Shown here piece by piece: positions 1-12,444 of a stretch of DNA of 64,000 bases (position 1 is the stretch's first letter; every line of letters begins with the position of its first letter). The translations under genes were made by a program, and so were the position numbers. The stretch is from contig NC_084469.1 of NCBI RefSeq assembly GCF_027409185.1, positions 30,370,293 to 30,434,292 on the forward strand, read 5' to 3'. Source of the stretch: Cynocephalus volans (Eukaryota > Chordata > Mammalia > Dermoptera > Cynocephalidae). A model generated the notes under the pieces. It made no database searches and had not been told where the DNA came from. It worked only from the letters and a program-made list of their open reading frames with translations.

Positions 1-127
1 CCCTGAGTCCTTCTGATGTAGACTATGTAGTTCACTCTAACAAAAATAAACAAAACTCCAGCTCTGTAACCTGGGAGAAAATATTTGCTCAACAGCTCCT
101 ATACATCAGGGGGCCAGAAGTTGTCTT

Positions 128-290
128 AAATGCAATCCCTATTTTATCTCATTTAACCTTCACACCAACCCATAAAGAGGATTTTATTATCCTAATTTTT
201 CAAATGAGGAAACTGAGCTCAGAGAGGTTAATTAACTTGCCTAAGGTTACCCAGCTGCTCAGAGGTGGAACCAGGATTTGAGCCTTAGTT
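128..290 (-). mobile_element. MIR SINE
   Basis: AAATGAGGAAACTGAGCTCAG followed by AACTTGCCTAAGGTTACCC. Confidence 0.8.
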
Positions 291-699
291 TGACTCAAAA
301 TCTGTCAAATGTCTTTCTCCTGTGTCTTGATGGCCCTTAAGTAAGGGTTACACTCATTCCTCCCACTATGAGTATTGAGGGGAGCTGGGGCACTGCTGGG
401 TGGGGAGACCCAGCCGCCCTCAGGAGCTGCTACACACCGCAGTGGTGGTGGGGGTGTGTGTGGCTGTATTTGAGGACAGGCCTTGTATCCCACCAGAGGA
501 GGACTGACTCTCAGGCATATTCCCAGGAGAAGGAGACCTGGTTACACCTGCCTGGGTGTCCTCTTCATCTGCTGACAGGCCCCTGGACCCAAAGCACCTT
601 TCCTCACTGGACCCGCATGAATCCCTCTGAGGCAGTGAACTCTGCTGTACTCCCCTCCGGCCTCCCCAGCCCCACTGCGGAAAACACTTCAGACGCCTG

Positions 700-785
700 A
701 CCACTTGCCGGCTGTGTGACCTCCCAGGAGCTGCTTAACCTCTGGGAGGCTCCGTTTCCACATCTGTGAAGCACTTAACAACACT
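700..785 (+). mobile_element. MIR SINE fragment
   Basis: CACTTGCCGGCTGTGTGACC, then CCACATCTGTGAAG. Confidence 0.65.
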
Positions 786-1089
786 CACAGCAAAGGGTGT
801 CCCGCCTGAAGCCAGGTGAGCCCTCTGCAGTGCCTGGAGGTGGAAGCTTCCCTGACCCACCCCAAGCAGGTGTCTGGCCGGGCCTGGGCTCTTTCTCTTA
901 TGGGGTAATGATGTGGCCAAAGGGGGGGAAATTGGACCCACAAGAAGTAACTGAGGACGGAACAACACACACAACCGAAGCTTTATATTTAGGGCAAACT
1001 AAGTCTCAGTTTTCTCATCTGCAAACCAGGATGACAGATACAAGAGGCCTGAAGGTCCTGAGGAATCAGGGAGCACCAGGAGCTGTCAA

Positions 1090-1460
1090 CTCAGAGCTGG
1101 CCCTGGGGGTCCCTAGACCGGGCGAGGAAAGCGCCAGGCGCTGGGAGCCCGACTTGGGGCAGGGTTTACGCGGGTGGCGACCAATGTCCCTCGCCCGGGG
1201 ACAGCGCTCCCCCGCCTCCCACACGTCCGGGCTCCGGTGCTCAGCTCGTAAATCTCCTTCACACAGAGGGCCAGGGCCGTAAATCAGGGGGCCGGCGGGG
1301 GACCCCAGCTGCCCGCCCCTCCGTCCCCTCCTGCAGAGGGCGGGCGCAGGAAGCCCCCGGGACGGGGCGGTGGGGCCCGGCCGGCCCCGCCCACGGCGGC
1401 TGGTTAATTACAGGCCGGGCCTCAGCTAGGGCTGGGCGGGCTGCGGGGCTCGGCAGGGCC
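1090..1460. promoter_or_regulatory. CpG-rich block with AT homeodomain-type motifs
   Basis: A GC-rich, CpG-containing stretch in a region of ordinary composition, with no good reading frame. It contains two GTAAATC words (about 1248 and 1280) and a GGTTAATTAC word (about 1402), which look like homeobox binding sites. It could be an orphan CpG island or an enhancer. Nothing in the sequence names a target. Confidence 0.3.
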
Positions 1461-1844
1461 GGGGGAGCCTGGGAGTGGGGACCAGAGACCTGAGAGGCTC
1501 CCGGATCCTGAGGACCTCGTGGAAATGGCGATCTTGATAGTAACAAATTGTAATATATTTATATATAAATAAAACATCAACATAACAACAACAATGGCTA
1601 ACACGTTGTCTGAGAGACTGCGTGCCAATCTGTGCTAAACGCTTTGTTAACTCACTCATCAAATATTCAGTGCCAGGAATCTTGCATATATTAGCTCCTG
1701 AACTTCCCCAAACAGCTCTGAAAGTTAGTTATTGTGGTTCCCATTCTGCTGCTGGAGAAATCAAGCAAGAAGCAATTAAACGACTCGTCCAAGGTCACTC
1801 GTCCCTGACGCTTAAATTTCTTTGACTAAATTATCCTGCCACTT

Positions 1845-2075
1845 GCTACCACTTGTCTCGTCTTCCTGTTCCAACCATAAGTTGTGTGATCTCGGGCAAA
1901 TGAGTTAGTCTCTCTGAGCCTCAGTTCTCACTGGCAAAAGAGCGCTCTGCCCTACCTACCTCAGGAAGAGTTGAGAGGCTCAAATCTAAAGGAAGTTTAT
2001 GAAAGTGCTTAGAAAACTATCTGGAAAGTTCTGAATGAAAGTGTAGTAGTTAAGTTGATTTCAGATACTGAAATA
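1845..2075 (+). mobile_element. MIR SINE
   Basis: TAAGTTGTGTGATCTCGGGC and CTCTCTGAGCCTCAGTTCTC. Confidence 0.7.
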
Positions 2076-2539
2076 AATTGTAGAGCTAGGCTAATGTGGG
2101 AAACCTGCTGACATAGCCCATTGCAGAGCTAGGGCTGGGTCTGGAGCCCACAGACCCCTGGAGCCCCATCCACAAACTCTTCACACGCAGGTCTATGAGC
2201 TAGGTAACAGGAAAAAGGTCCTTGGAACCTTGGTTGAAGGAATAATAAGCTTTATTCAGCACACTCACATCTAAGAGCTAGGCAGTACAAAGAGAATCTC
2301 AGAAACTCAATTGCTACTGGCAAAGTCCAAAGAAAAACTGAGCAGCTGCCAGCAAAGTAAACATGCTCTATTTTTAGATGCAAGCTCTGCCAGCCAGCTC
2401 TGCTTCACAAAATGAAGAACACACAATAGCAACAAACTAAAAAGATTAATGGGTGCACATGTGCACTAACTCCACCCACACACAACTTGTTTACAAGAAA
2501 CTGCTGCACCATCCCCAACCAGTCCTGAGTCGAGGGAGC

Positions 2540-3030
2540 CTGACTAAACTATTCTATTTTCCCCACAAAATAAATCCCCAAATCTCAGTGGCTTAAACAT
2601 AAAAGTGTATTTCTTGCTTATGTAATCATTCAGCAGGGGTGTTCCTGGTAGGTTTCCTGGACAGCTCTCTTTCAGGAATGATGAAGGGCCCAGACTTCGT
2701 CCGCCTTGTGGCCTTGTGGCTCTGCTCTCTTCAGCGTGTGGTTCCCTTGGCTGCCCAGGGGTCCTGGAGCGAGAGGGCAGGAAGGGGAAGGAGCATGGAG
2801 ACGGCACGTGGGAAGTTGCTATAGGCAGACTTGGCAGTGGCACACGTGGCTTCTGTCCACATTCACTGGAGAATTCAGTCAACCCAGGAAAGGCTGGGAA
2901 AAAGCATAACTGCTGTATCCGTTATCTCGTGCTGCCTGATGGATTCCCTCAAAACCTACTGGTTTTAAACAACAATAAATAACTATTAATTCACAGGGTC
3001 TGTGGGTCAGGATTTTAGGGGCTGTCTCCC
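2540..3030. repeat. Unnamed ancient interspersed repeat, two related pieces
   Basis: AATCTCAGTGGCTTAAACAT (about 2583) and CTACTGGTTTTAAACAACAA (about 2957), followed by TGTGGGTCAGGATTTTAGG, look like two pieces of one old repeat family. I cannot name it. No gene is seen. Confidence 0.4.
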
Positions 3031-3409
3031 TGGGTACTGCTCTTCCCCTTCTTCGTTGCGCGATGGAGTATGCGTGTGGATCCTAAAACTCCTGCAGCCC
3101 TTCTGCTGCCCTGAGAGAAGCCACCTCGAGAAGAAAACACTCAGAAGAGGTATGAAAGAATCACAGAAGAATAGTCACAGAACTAGACAGAGAGATTCTG
3201 ACATTCCCATGGAAGTGTAAAGGGCCAAGAACACCTAAGACAATTCTGAAAATGAACAAGGAGACTGAAGGCTTGCCCAACCCGACAGGCATGACACCGG
3301 GACGGGGGGAGGTGGCATTGCAACTCACCAGAGACAGGATGAACTATTCACCAAACGGAGGTGGAAAAATTGGTATCTGGGTTCCAGTAATAACAATAAT
3401 GATCAAAAC

Positions 3410-3615
3410 AGTAACAATAATAACAATAATAATAGACACCACTTACTGACAGCTACAAAGTGCTAAACATTCGCTTTTGGTTTATCTCACTTTATCCTCA
3501 CACCAGCCCTACGAGGTAGGTATTATCATTTACTATGCCCACGTGACAGATGAGAAAACTGAACCTCAAGAGGGCAGGGATGGCTTCTTGCACCCACACA
3601 CGGCTCGCAGCCTCC
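3410..3615 (-). mobile_element. MIR SINE with AAT-rich flank
   Basis: TCCTCACACCAGCCCTACG, then GATGAGAAAACTGAACCTCA; the preceding 50 bases are AAC/AAT repeats. Confidence 0.8.
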
Positions 3616-4014
3616 TGGGCACTGGGTTGGAGCCCTGTTTCCCCTCCCCACGGTAGCAGAGCCCTTCCCTGAGAAGTCCTGGCCTTCAGCAGTCCTGGCC
3701 GGGGGGAGGCTCCCTATCCTGGGAGGCAGAGCCCTCCATCCACACCAAGCCGGTCCCTCGGACCTGCAATTCCTGCTTCACCCCCGACTGACTCTGGGGC
3801 AGATCTAAGGCTGATTAGACCCGGCTAAAGGCACAGAGGCCTCTTTGTCATTTCTTTAATGAGAAGCCAATCACCAGGTCATTAGTGGGTGAGGTGATGA
3901 GGAGTCTGGTAGGGCAGTGGAAGGGAGGAGGATGCTCTGGGTTATCTAGATGATTTACAGCGCAGTGGCCAGGCTGGCTGGGGAAGGGAACAGGGTGGCA
4001 GGAGGAGGAAAAAG

Positions 4015-4215
4015 TCAACATTAATAGAGTAGCTTAAAGGAGCCAGGCCCTGTGCTGAGAGCTTACCATGTTCTGTTTTATTGAGTCTTCACAACGAATC
4101 TGACGAAGCAGTACCGTTACATAGCCCCAGACAAGGAAACTGAGGCTCAGAGAGGTTAAGCCTCTTGCCCAAGGCTATACAGCTAACAAATGATGGTCTT
4201 ATTCCAGAGCCCAAG
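4015..4215 (-). mobile_element. MIR SINE
   Basis: CAAGGAAACTGAGGCTCAGA and CTCTTGCCCAAGGCTATACA. Confidence 0.85.
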
Positions 4216-4439
4216 CAACCACTCTGCTGTTGGGTGTTTGGAGGCCCGGCACAGGTGAGTGTAGGTGAAGGGCCAAGAAAAATTCTGGCGTCAGACCAAG
4301 AAGGAACAAGCTGTCAGGAGGTGCTTGGTTGAGGGATGTTGCTCTGTGCACTGGGAGTGAGGGCAGGCGAGAGCCGAACGTGTGCCTGAGCTTGGAAGAA
4401 AGAACCCCGAGTGTTGAGTAAGTTTGCCAGAACGAGGAA

Positions 4440-4640
4440 AATCATAATAATAACTAGATATTAAATGCCTGCTATATACCAGGTCCCACGCCAAGGGCTC
4501 TCTGTCCATGGTGTCATTTAATTCTCACAACTCCCTTAGAAGGCAGTTACTAATCCGTTTTATAGATGAGGAAACCAAGGGTCAGAGAGGTTAAGTCACC
4601 TGCCCCAGCTCTTGAAGCTGGTAAATGGCAGGTACAGGGG
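4440..4640 (-). mobile_element. MIR SINE
   Basis: CATTTAATTCTCACAACTCC and GATGAGGAAACCAAGGGTCA. Confidence 0.85.
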
Positions 4641-5464
4641 ACTGGCTTGGGGGTAAGAGAGGAGGAACAGGATGGTTTTTATTCTCTACTCTGTGTTGTC
4701 AGGATTCTTGGTCGTAAACAACAAAACGCACTTTGATCACTTAGGAGGAAGAGGGAGTTGTTGGGCACTCTGAGGTAGCTCACAAAATCAGTGAAAAGAA
4801 AGGCTGGGGAATTAAGTTTGGGAAACTCATGGGAATTACAGGAAACTGCACAGCTGGACCCTCTGGATGCCCCCACAGGGCACTGAAGGCCACCTGCCCT
4901 GCCCCTGGCTGAGCGATTTCTCCACTGTTGCCTGTTTCTTTGGGACACCTGTGCAGATTCAAGTCAAGGAGTCAAGTGCCTGGACTGCTGTCTGTCCTAT
5001 CTGCCAGAAATCTCTGCCACCCAGAGTCTCACGATGGAGGCACCTCCCCTGATAGGAAGACTTTTCAAAGGCTGCACAGCAACAAAGAACATTCACCACA
5101 AGCCCCGGATGCCAGGTTCCTGGTGCCCCAGGAAGAGATGACCATAATGCCATCGGCTCTCTCACTCTACCTGGGCCTTCTCCCATGTCCATAGTTTGAC
5201 CTTAGTTCAGAGAGTCCATCACTAGGGGTTGCTCAGAAATGCCAGGCCTCTGGTCTTGAAGGCAGATATGGAGATAACACCCCCCCTTTGTCACTGCTAC
5301 ATCCAGTTGGCACCCCCACGTGCCAATTCTACTTGCCAAACACGTGTTGCCTCTGGTCCCCTCTCTCACAACCACCTGCAGAGCTCAGGCCCCTTCTCTC
5401 TCCCGGATCCTGGCCTCCTAACTGGAGTCTGTCTTGGTCCCATCCTCCACACCCTTCACAGGAG

Positions 5465-6012
5465 CTACAGCTACACTTCAAATATGACTATGTCACTCCT
5501 CAGCTTGATAACTTTCTGTGGCACCCCGCTACCTGCAGGACAAAAGCCAAGCTTTCTGGCCTGATGCCTAGCGACCCACAGCCCCATCTCCCGTCACTCC
5601 CTGGTCTCACATTTCGTGGTCTGGCAAAGTCAGTTTGCTGTATTTTCCGCGTCACTCTGTGAAGGCTCATACAGCCAGGCCTTGGCACATGCTGTTCCCT
5701 CAGTCTTCAGTGCCCTTCCGCTCCTTGTGTGCATGGCCGTCTCCTATTCATCCTTTGAAATCCAGTTTAGACATAACCTCCCCGGTAAAATCTCTCCCAG
5801 CTCCTCAGAGAAGTTCACCCTCCTTCCTCTGCACCCCTTCCAAGCCTCGCACATTCTTTTATCTCATGCTGTGGAAGTCATTGGTTCACACGCTGGCTTT
5901 CCCCAGCAGCGGCCAGCTCCCGGAGGGCAGGAGCCAGGCCAGCTCCGTTCATCACGGCATCTTCATCACCCAACCCAAGACCTGGCGAACAGTACACGCT
6001 CCATAAATGTGT
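5465..6012 (+). mobile_element. L2 3' portion
   Basis: CTCAGCTTGATAACTTTCTG, CTTGGCACATGCTGTTCC and the 3' end CGAACAGTACACGCTCCATA follow the L2 3' consensus in order. Confidence 0.8.
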
Positions 6013-6494
6013 AACTTAACCGAGCAGGAAAGCCTTGCTGAGGTCACAGGGGATGAATGGAAGAGAAGGATTCGGTAGACTGGGGCTGGGGGTGGCAAGA
6101 GCCAGGCTTCTACCGCCCATGAGTTGAGGCAGGGGAGAAAGCGAGGGGAGCAGCAGACACTCCAGGGTGCAGGGAAAGACTAACTTGGAGAAAACGGCTC
6201 GAGCACATTCGTATTCCCAAGGAAGGAGCCAGTGGAGAAGGAAAGCGGTAAAACTGAGGATGCGGTAATTGAGGGAGCAGGGTCCCCAAGAGAGAGGGAG
6301 TGAGGCAGGAGAGAAGAGGGGGCAGGGCCCTGGAGCACAGGCAGGGACACCTGGGGAGGGAGGAAGGACACCAAGAGAAAAAGATGGGGCTGCCTGGAGA
6401 GGGGTGGGGTGGAGCGAGTGCTCATCCAGCAGTCAGAGGAAGAGAAAGCGAACGGTTTCTCTTTTGTTTTTAAAAGATCCATGAAGTGAGGGAT

Positions 6495-6960
6495 GAAATA
6501 AATGTTTAATGGCTTCCCATCCCTTGCCAAGTAAAAGCCGAACCATCATGTACCTGTCACCAATCTGAGCTGACCTCTTATTCAGCACCAGCCCCACTGG
6601 CCACCTTGCTGTCCCGGGAACTTGTAGACACCCTCCTGCCTCAGGGCCTTTGCACATGCGGGTCCTGCTGCTGGACGCTCTTCCCGAGGTGGGTGCAACG
6701 CCTCTTCTCCTTCAAGTCCTTACTCAGATATCACCCTCTCGGGGGGCATTGCCCGACCCCACCTCCCCCAGCTGACACTAGCACAGTCACATTTCCTGTC
6801 CTTCCTGGTGATGTTTTATCTGGAGTATTTACCACCGTCTGATATACTTCTAGTAGTACTTATTCACTACATGAACTACTTATTTTCTTTATCGTCTGCT
6901 CTCTGGAGAGAACGTGATCTCCGCGAGGACAGGCTTTGTCTGTTTCAGTCACAGCCCTAC
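6495..6960 (+). mobile_element. L2 3' portion
   Basis: ATGGCTTCCCATCCCTTGCC, CCTCAGGGCCTTTGCACATG and GATATCACCCTCTC follow L2. Confidence 0.8.
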
Positions 6961-7488
6961 ACCAGTGACTACATCAGAGGGCAGCCAGTACGTTTGTGCA
7001 GAGACGAAACTGAGCCCGGATCTGCGGGATCCAAACGTCTTCCACACCAGCCTGTGTCTACGGTGAAACGCAGAGGGTCTCGGCTGGGGACAGGGGACTG
7101 CTGGCCTTTCCGGCGGCCACCTCGGCCCACTATCGGGAGATGGTCGAGCTCTCGGGACCCCGTGGGTCGCGCCCGGGGTTTCTCTCCGAGGTGGGAGTTC
7201 TGTCCCCTCGGGGGAGCGACGCCGGAACCTGCAGAGGGAGAGAAGGAATCTCTGCAATCCAGGCCCAGCCGGGCTGTAATGGGCGGTAATAGGCACCTTC
7301 GCGGCCCTAAATCACGGCCGCCGCCTCCTGCCTCCCCCCCCCCCACCCCGGCCCTGCCCGGCCCGGAGAAGCTGCGCCCCCGGGCGTGGGCGGACTCCAG
7401 CCTCCAGGCGGGACGGGTGGCCCCGCTGCAGGTGCCGCGGAAACACCTGCCCCGCCGCTGCCTTTGAAGTTGGTGCGCGCGGTGCTCA

Positions 7489-7929
7489 GCCCCCCGGGAC
7501 CGCAGCCCCCCCGAGATCGCAGCCCCCCGAGACCGCAGCCCCCCGGGACCGCAGCCCCCCGGGACCGCAGCCCCCTGAGATCGCAACCCACCAAGACCGC
7601 AGCCCTCCGAGACCGCAGCCCCCCCCCCCCCCGGGACCGCAGCCACCCGGGACCGCAGCTCCCCCGAGATCGCAGCAGCCAGGGACCGCAGGCCCCCCGA
7701 GGTCGCAGGCCCCCCGAGGTCGCAGCCCCCCCGAGATCGCAGCCCCCCGGGACCGCAGCCCCCCCGAGATCGCAACCCACCAAGACCGCAGCCCTCCGAG
7801 ACCGCAGCCCCCCGAGACCGCAGCCCCCCGGGACCGCAGCCCCCCCCCCCCCGAGACCGCAGCCCCCCGGGACCACAGCCCCCCCGAGATCGCAGCCACC
7901 CGGGACCGCAGCCCCCAGGGACCGCAGCC
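7489..7929. repeat. C-rich 16-bp minisatellite, about 27 units
   Basis: Tandem units of about 16 bp, consensus ACCGCAGCCCCCCGGG, with ATCGCAG and CGAG variants and some units lengthened by extra C. A block with the rarer words AACCCACCAAGACC and CCCTCCGAG occurs twice, 189 bases apart (7581 and 7770), so part of the array was itself duplicated. The complementary strand has G6-type runs every 16 bases. Long open frames across it (281 residues on + and 268 on -) are products of the repeat. Confidence 0.92.
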
Positions 7930-8160
7930 GCGGATCACACGGGGCCCCTCGGCCTCCCGGGAGCCACGCCGGGTGTCAAGAGAGCGTGGCCGCCGCATTG
8001 TCAACCTGCAGCCGCGGCCACTTCCTGACGCGGGCAGGGAAGGGCCGGGCAGCCCGCCTGGAAATGTACGAGGCGTGGGAAGGAAAAAGCAGACTTTGGG
8101 GGAAAGGGTGGGAGTCTGGGCCTGCTCGTGGCACCAAGATGGATATTTGCTTTGCTTTTA

Positions 8161-8232
8161 CTTTTTTTTTTTTTTTTTTGGCGTATCAGCAACTGAGCTT
8201 ACTGAGCGAGCTCACCGGTCAGCCGCACTAAT
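8161..8232 (-). mobile_element. Possible truncated CYN-like tRNA-derived SINE
   Basis: On the reverse strand, GACCGGTGAGCTCGCTCAGT, then TAAGC..GTTGCTGATA-CGCCAA, and a long A-tail parallel the 5' half of tRNA-Ile. No clear target-site duplication is seen and the upstream part does not match the other copies. Confidence 0.4.
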
Positions 8233-8619
8233 CTCCTCTTCAAGTCGATTTGCGGGTTTCGTGTTAGCCGGCCAGCGGAGAAACTGACGTTCAATCTCAT
8301 TTTTTTTTTTTTTTCAATCTCATTTTTGTTCTTACTGATTGTCTATTGCTGTTTGGTTCCTTTTGAGGCCCATGGTTGTCTATTGCGATGGATTTTCTCT
8401 CCATCCAAGGCATGGGTGGGGATGCTCTAAAGATAATGATCAAGAAGAAAATTACGTGTAATCAACATTATCCTTAAATAGGACTTAAATTACAGAACAC
8501 ACAGCATTATGCATTTAAGCCTGAACAGTCTTTTTTATGCAAACTGAAATTTAATAACCACTGAACTAGACTCTGGAAGACAAAGATATTTGTATATATT
8601 TTTCTGAGCATTCAAACCA

Positions 8620-8745
8620 CTTTGCCGTTAAGATGGTTTTGAATTCAGCAGATCTGGGGTGGGGCTCAAGAAGTTTTTGCTTGATGCTGAAGCCACTACA
8701 ACCACACTTTCAGGACCACAGCTTTGAGACAACTGTCACTTTTCC
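8620..8745 (-). mobile_element. MER5A-type repeat fragment
   Basis: It contains AGATCTGGGGTGGGGCTCAAG, GATGCTGAAGCCACTACAA and ACAGCTTTGAGA in MER5A order. Confidence 0.6.
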
Positions 8746-9019
8746 CCCAGGTGATTGGGGTGGGTGGGGAGCTCTAGAACATTTCTATTTGGCTGCAAGG
8801 TTTACTTCCTTCCATTTTAACATTGAGCCTTTTAGGCTTAACTTGAGTTAATATGAGTAAATAGGTGTTTGTGGTTCCCAACGCATGAGAAAGTCCATAG
8901 CACATGGATCTGGTATTTAGCAGGTGCTCAATAAGTGTTTACTGAATTTGAATATAAAGCTTGCTTGATCAGATCAGTGTGGAATTTCCAGTTTCATGAA
9001 TTCCTCAGTATCAGGTGTT

Positions 9020-9290
9020 ACACCTTTTATTCAACATTCAGCAAATGTTTTCTTGTACCTGCTATGTGCCAGGCACTGTGCTAGGAACTGGGAATCCAGA
9101 GGTGACCTAGAAGTGGACCCAACATGAACAGAAAAGTTCAATGTGATGTGCTAACTTCTAAGACTGAGTTAAGAAGTGCAGAAGGGCACTCTGCAGGTTA
9201 GTGAGCAGCTGAGGCAGAGGATCCTCTGCTGGCACCTAAACTCGGTCCTGAATGTGACAGGCAAAGAGGCCCAGAGCCTTCCTGGTAAAT
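9020..9290 (-). mobile_element. L2 3'-end fragment
   Basis: ATTCAACATTCAGCAAATG, then CTGCTATGTGCCAGGCACTG: the reverse of the L2 terminus. The right part is weaker. Confidence 0.55.
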
Positions 9291-9809
9291 GCAGGCAGGG
9301 AGCTGCAGGCAGATCCTGAATCCCCTCAGGCTACTCCTGGCTCATTGGGTCCTTGCTCACCCACTGAGGGGTCAGCAGGTGGGCACTGGCCTGTCTCTTC
9401 TGCTCTCTGGTGCTCTTCTGGGATCCCAGCAGCCATCAGTCCAGCCCAGGCAGTCAGAGTTAGAATTAGTCAAGAAAACCCCAGGCAGCAAATCTCAGTC
9501 CCAGCAGGCAGGCAGCTGGGCTGCTCCAGCCTTCTTCTGGCTTCTGGTGCATATTCTCTCCTGCTCGTCTCTCCACCTGGGGGACTCTCCATCTCTCTCC
9601 CCTGCTGGCCTTCGCCTTCCAGGTTTTCTCTTTATCAGCCAAACCCTTTTTAATTTTCACATTTGTTTGAAACTATTTAAAGGTCTTAATGGATTTTATT
9701 TCAAAGGGCAGATGCCAGGCCTCTAATAGCTACTTGTGGTCAGTGATTCTTTGGGTGCTGGGGTGGGGGGCTCCCTGAGCTGAGACACAGGCCCAGCCCA
9801 GAGAGGTCC

Positions 9810-10075
9810 AGAGCTTGGTTTTTGAATAGGAGCCACGCCAGCTGATTTGAAATCCTGGCTTGGCCACAGCTCAGCCCTCTGACTTGGAGCAAGATTCTTA
9901 ACACTCTCTGAGTCTCAGTTTCTAGTCTGTAAAATGGGTATTACAATAGTGGGCCTTCCATATAGGATTGTCGTGAGGATGAGATAATGTATGTTTAAAA
10001 GCACTTAGTACAATGCTTGGCCTATGATAAGTGCTCAGTAGAAGCCAGTATCGATACTATTAGGATGACTATTGT
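9810..10075 (+). mobile_element. MIR SINE, near full length
   Basis: AATCCTGGCTTGGCCACAGC, CTGTAAAATGGGTATTACAA and ACAATGCTTGGCCTATGATA in consensus order. Confidence 0.88.
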
Positions 10076-10769
10076 TCTTCTTATTAATTATTACTAAGCA
10101 GCATCCTGTCCATGGTGGACTGTAAGTTGTAGGAACGCTGGGTCACTGGAGGAAGGAATGGTGCTGGAAGCAGTTTAAGCTTGTTTATCAACCACTGGCA
10201 CCCTCCCTGCTGCAAGACTGCCCTGTGGATCAGAGAGGAGGGAAGGCTTCCCTGGAGAGGACACCTCCATCTTTCTGTTGAGATGGGGGTGCTCCGGGCT
10301 TGCCCATCTACTTCTTCCCGATCGTCGGTCATGGTGCCCTGTTGATGGTCACACTCAGGCTGGAGGGCTCTAGTCTTTCTCAGGATAACCAGACACAGCA
10401 CCGCTTGATGCCTGCTGTTCACGTGATTCCACCTCACTGAGTCCTGTGAGGCTGCTTTCACTCCCACTTTGCGGGCATAAAACTGAGGTTCAGCGCCTTC
10501 TCAAGGTCTTTGAAAGTGGCCAAGTCAGGTACCCAGGTGAGTTAAGACCCAACGCTTGAGCTCATCACCTACACTCAGGGCCAGCGGGCCAGTACAGTGG
10601 CTCAGGCTCCATGCTTAGAAGCACCCTGGGTTTGCTTTAATGCTGTGCTGTCATTATCTTCAAATTCTTAATACTTTGGAACTAGGGGCCCAGATTTTCA
10701 TTTTGCACTGGGCCCAGCATATTATGTAGCTGGCCCTGCCTACACTCTTTCTTAGAGAGGACGTCTTCC

Positions 10770-10850
10770 ATGTAAAGAAAAGGAAACTGAGGTGCAGAGA
10801 GGGGGGCATGACTGGCACAAGGTCACACAGAAGCCATTGGCTGGGGGGTA
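10770..10850 (-). mobile_element. MIR SINE fragment
   Basis: AAGGAAACTGAGGTGCAGAG, then CACAAGGTCACACAG. Confidence 0.7.
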
Positions 10851-11235
10851 TTGTGGAGGGGGAGATCTCTCACACACCAAACCTCCTCTCCCCCCTGGCC
10901 CTTCTGGGACTGAAAGGTCATGTGCTGCCTCCTGGTCTGCCCATTTTTGAATCCAGGAGCCAGACTTTTCTGAGGCCCTAGGCCTCAGTATCTGGGTGAA
11001 CAGGGCAGTGACTCAGAGTGCCACTGAGGGTCTAATGGGCATGGGGTGGGGGTGGGAGGAGAGGTGGCCATGGAATGTGACACTTAAGAGCCAGACTGCC
11101 TGGGCTTTGGCCTATCCTTGCGTCTTACTCAGACTCGGGAGACTGACATCCTGTTACTTGAGCTGGATGGAAAGACACGCGCACTCAGACATCCATGGCC
11201 CACGCGCTGCACAGAATCCTGCGTGAGGGAGGCAC

Positions 11236-11273
<38 letters not shown>

Positions 11274-12440
11274 CGCGTGCATGTGTGTGCATGTGTGTGC
11301 GTGTGTTGTGTGGAAGGTGGGAAACAGATTGAGGGGACAAAACATCCAGTTCTAGCAGCTTTATAATTCTACATACATTGCAGAGTTGGGGGAGTAGAGC
11401 CTGGGAAATACAAATGGCCAGTCTAATGGGCAAGACAATCACATGAATAAATACATACATTCTGTTCTTTTCATCCGTGGAGAAAGTCACAGTTTGAAAT
11501 AGTGAGGTTATTGTAAATGTTCTTTGGCGAGAGGGATGTAAACTGCAAACCTATCCTGGCTGATGCCACAACAGGCCTTGAAGGCATTTTAGAGGCATTT
11601 GGATTTGTGGCTGGGAATGAAGTTGACCTTGATGTGCTCCAATAAGTCACATGCAAATGCCTGGAATTCCATTAGGGGTCCTTCTCTAGGATTACGCATT
11701 ATTCTTTTTCTGAGACCCCGTTTAAACTTCAAATCCCTGGGGGGGGGGAAGGTGTTCATTGAGATTCTAACATGACAGTGCTGTGTCATGAGATAGGGTT
11801 GCCCAAGGACCCTGGATCACAAAAGGTACCCCTGATGAGTACTACAAGGGGACCCAGAGGCTACAAAGGAATCCTCCATCACCCTGGGCTGCTGACTCAG
11901 CCCAGCTCTGCCTGCAGAAGCGGGAGGCAGGGGGAGAGTCAGGCCTAATCAAAACCCAAACCCCAAATCCCCGCCAGGCTCACTCCAGAGGTTGAAAAAG
12001 CCAGAAGCCCCAAGTCAGTCTTACCTGCAGGACTCTGCTCTATCTTATTCGGCCCTCTCTTATCAGTCCTGCTGGGACAGTCATGCTTTTCCTCAGTGAC
12101 AACTCTGTGGTTGCCCACAGGACTTCACTAGAACTTTCAACGTTCTTAAAGCACACCCACCACACTGCGACCCTTCTGGGAGCCTATCAGATCTCCTGCC
12201 CAGAGGCCAAACTTGGCACTCTCTCTGGGGTGCGGAGGAAGAACGTGGAACCCAGTCACTCCAGAGACGCCCTGGAGTGAGGCAGAGGGAGCTCCCGGGG
12301 GGCCGGAGCACCGCCCCAGGCTGCCCGCCTGGTCCCCACGTGCAAGAATCTGCACGCTTGCTGCCTCGCTTGCTTCCTTCCTCTCGGTTCCTCCCTCGCC
12401 AACCTACCTGGGGGCAGGTAATAAAGCAGGAGGAGGGAGA
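10851..12440. other. Intergenic, no gene seen
   Basis: Apart from the GT microsatellite I recognise no repeat or coding sequence. The last kilobase leads into the BHLHA9 promoter and has a CACGTG E-box at about 12337. Confidence 0.6.
11239..11312. repeat. (GT)n microsatellite
   Basis: A pure GT run of about 30 bases followed by GTGC/ATGT interruptions. Confidence 0.97.
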
Positions 12441-12444
12441 TGCA

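Noticed and set aside
797-1282. 161-codon plus frame
   Set aside because: It overlaps a MIR-like piece and the CpG block, with no domain, no splice support and no homologue I recognise.
7386-8231. 281-codon plus frame and 268-codon minus frame
   Set aside because: Both are products of the C-rich 16-bp array. The low-complexity Pro/Arg or Gly/Ala translations show no family.
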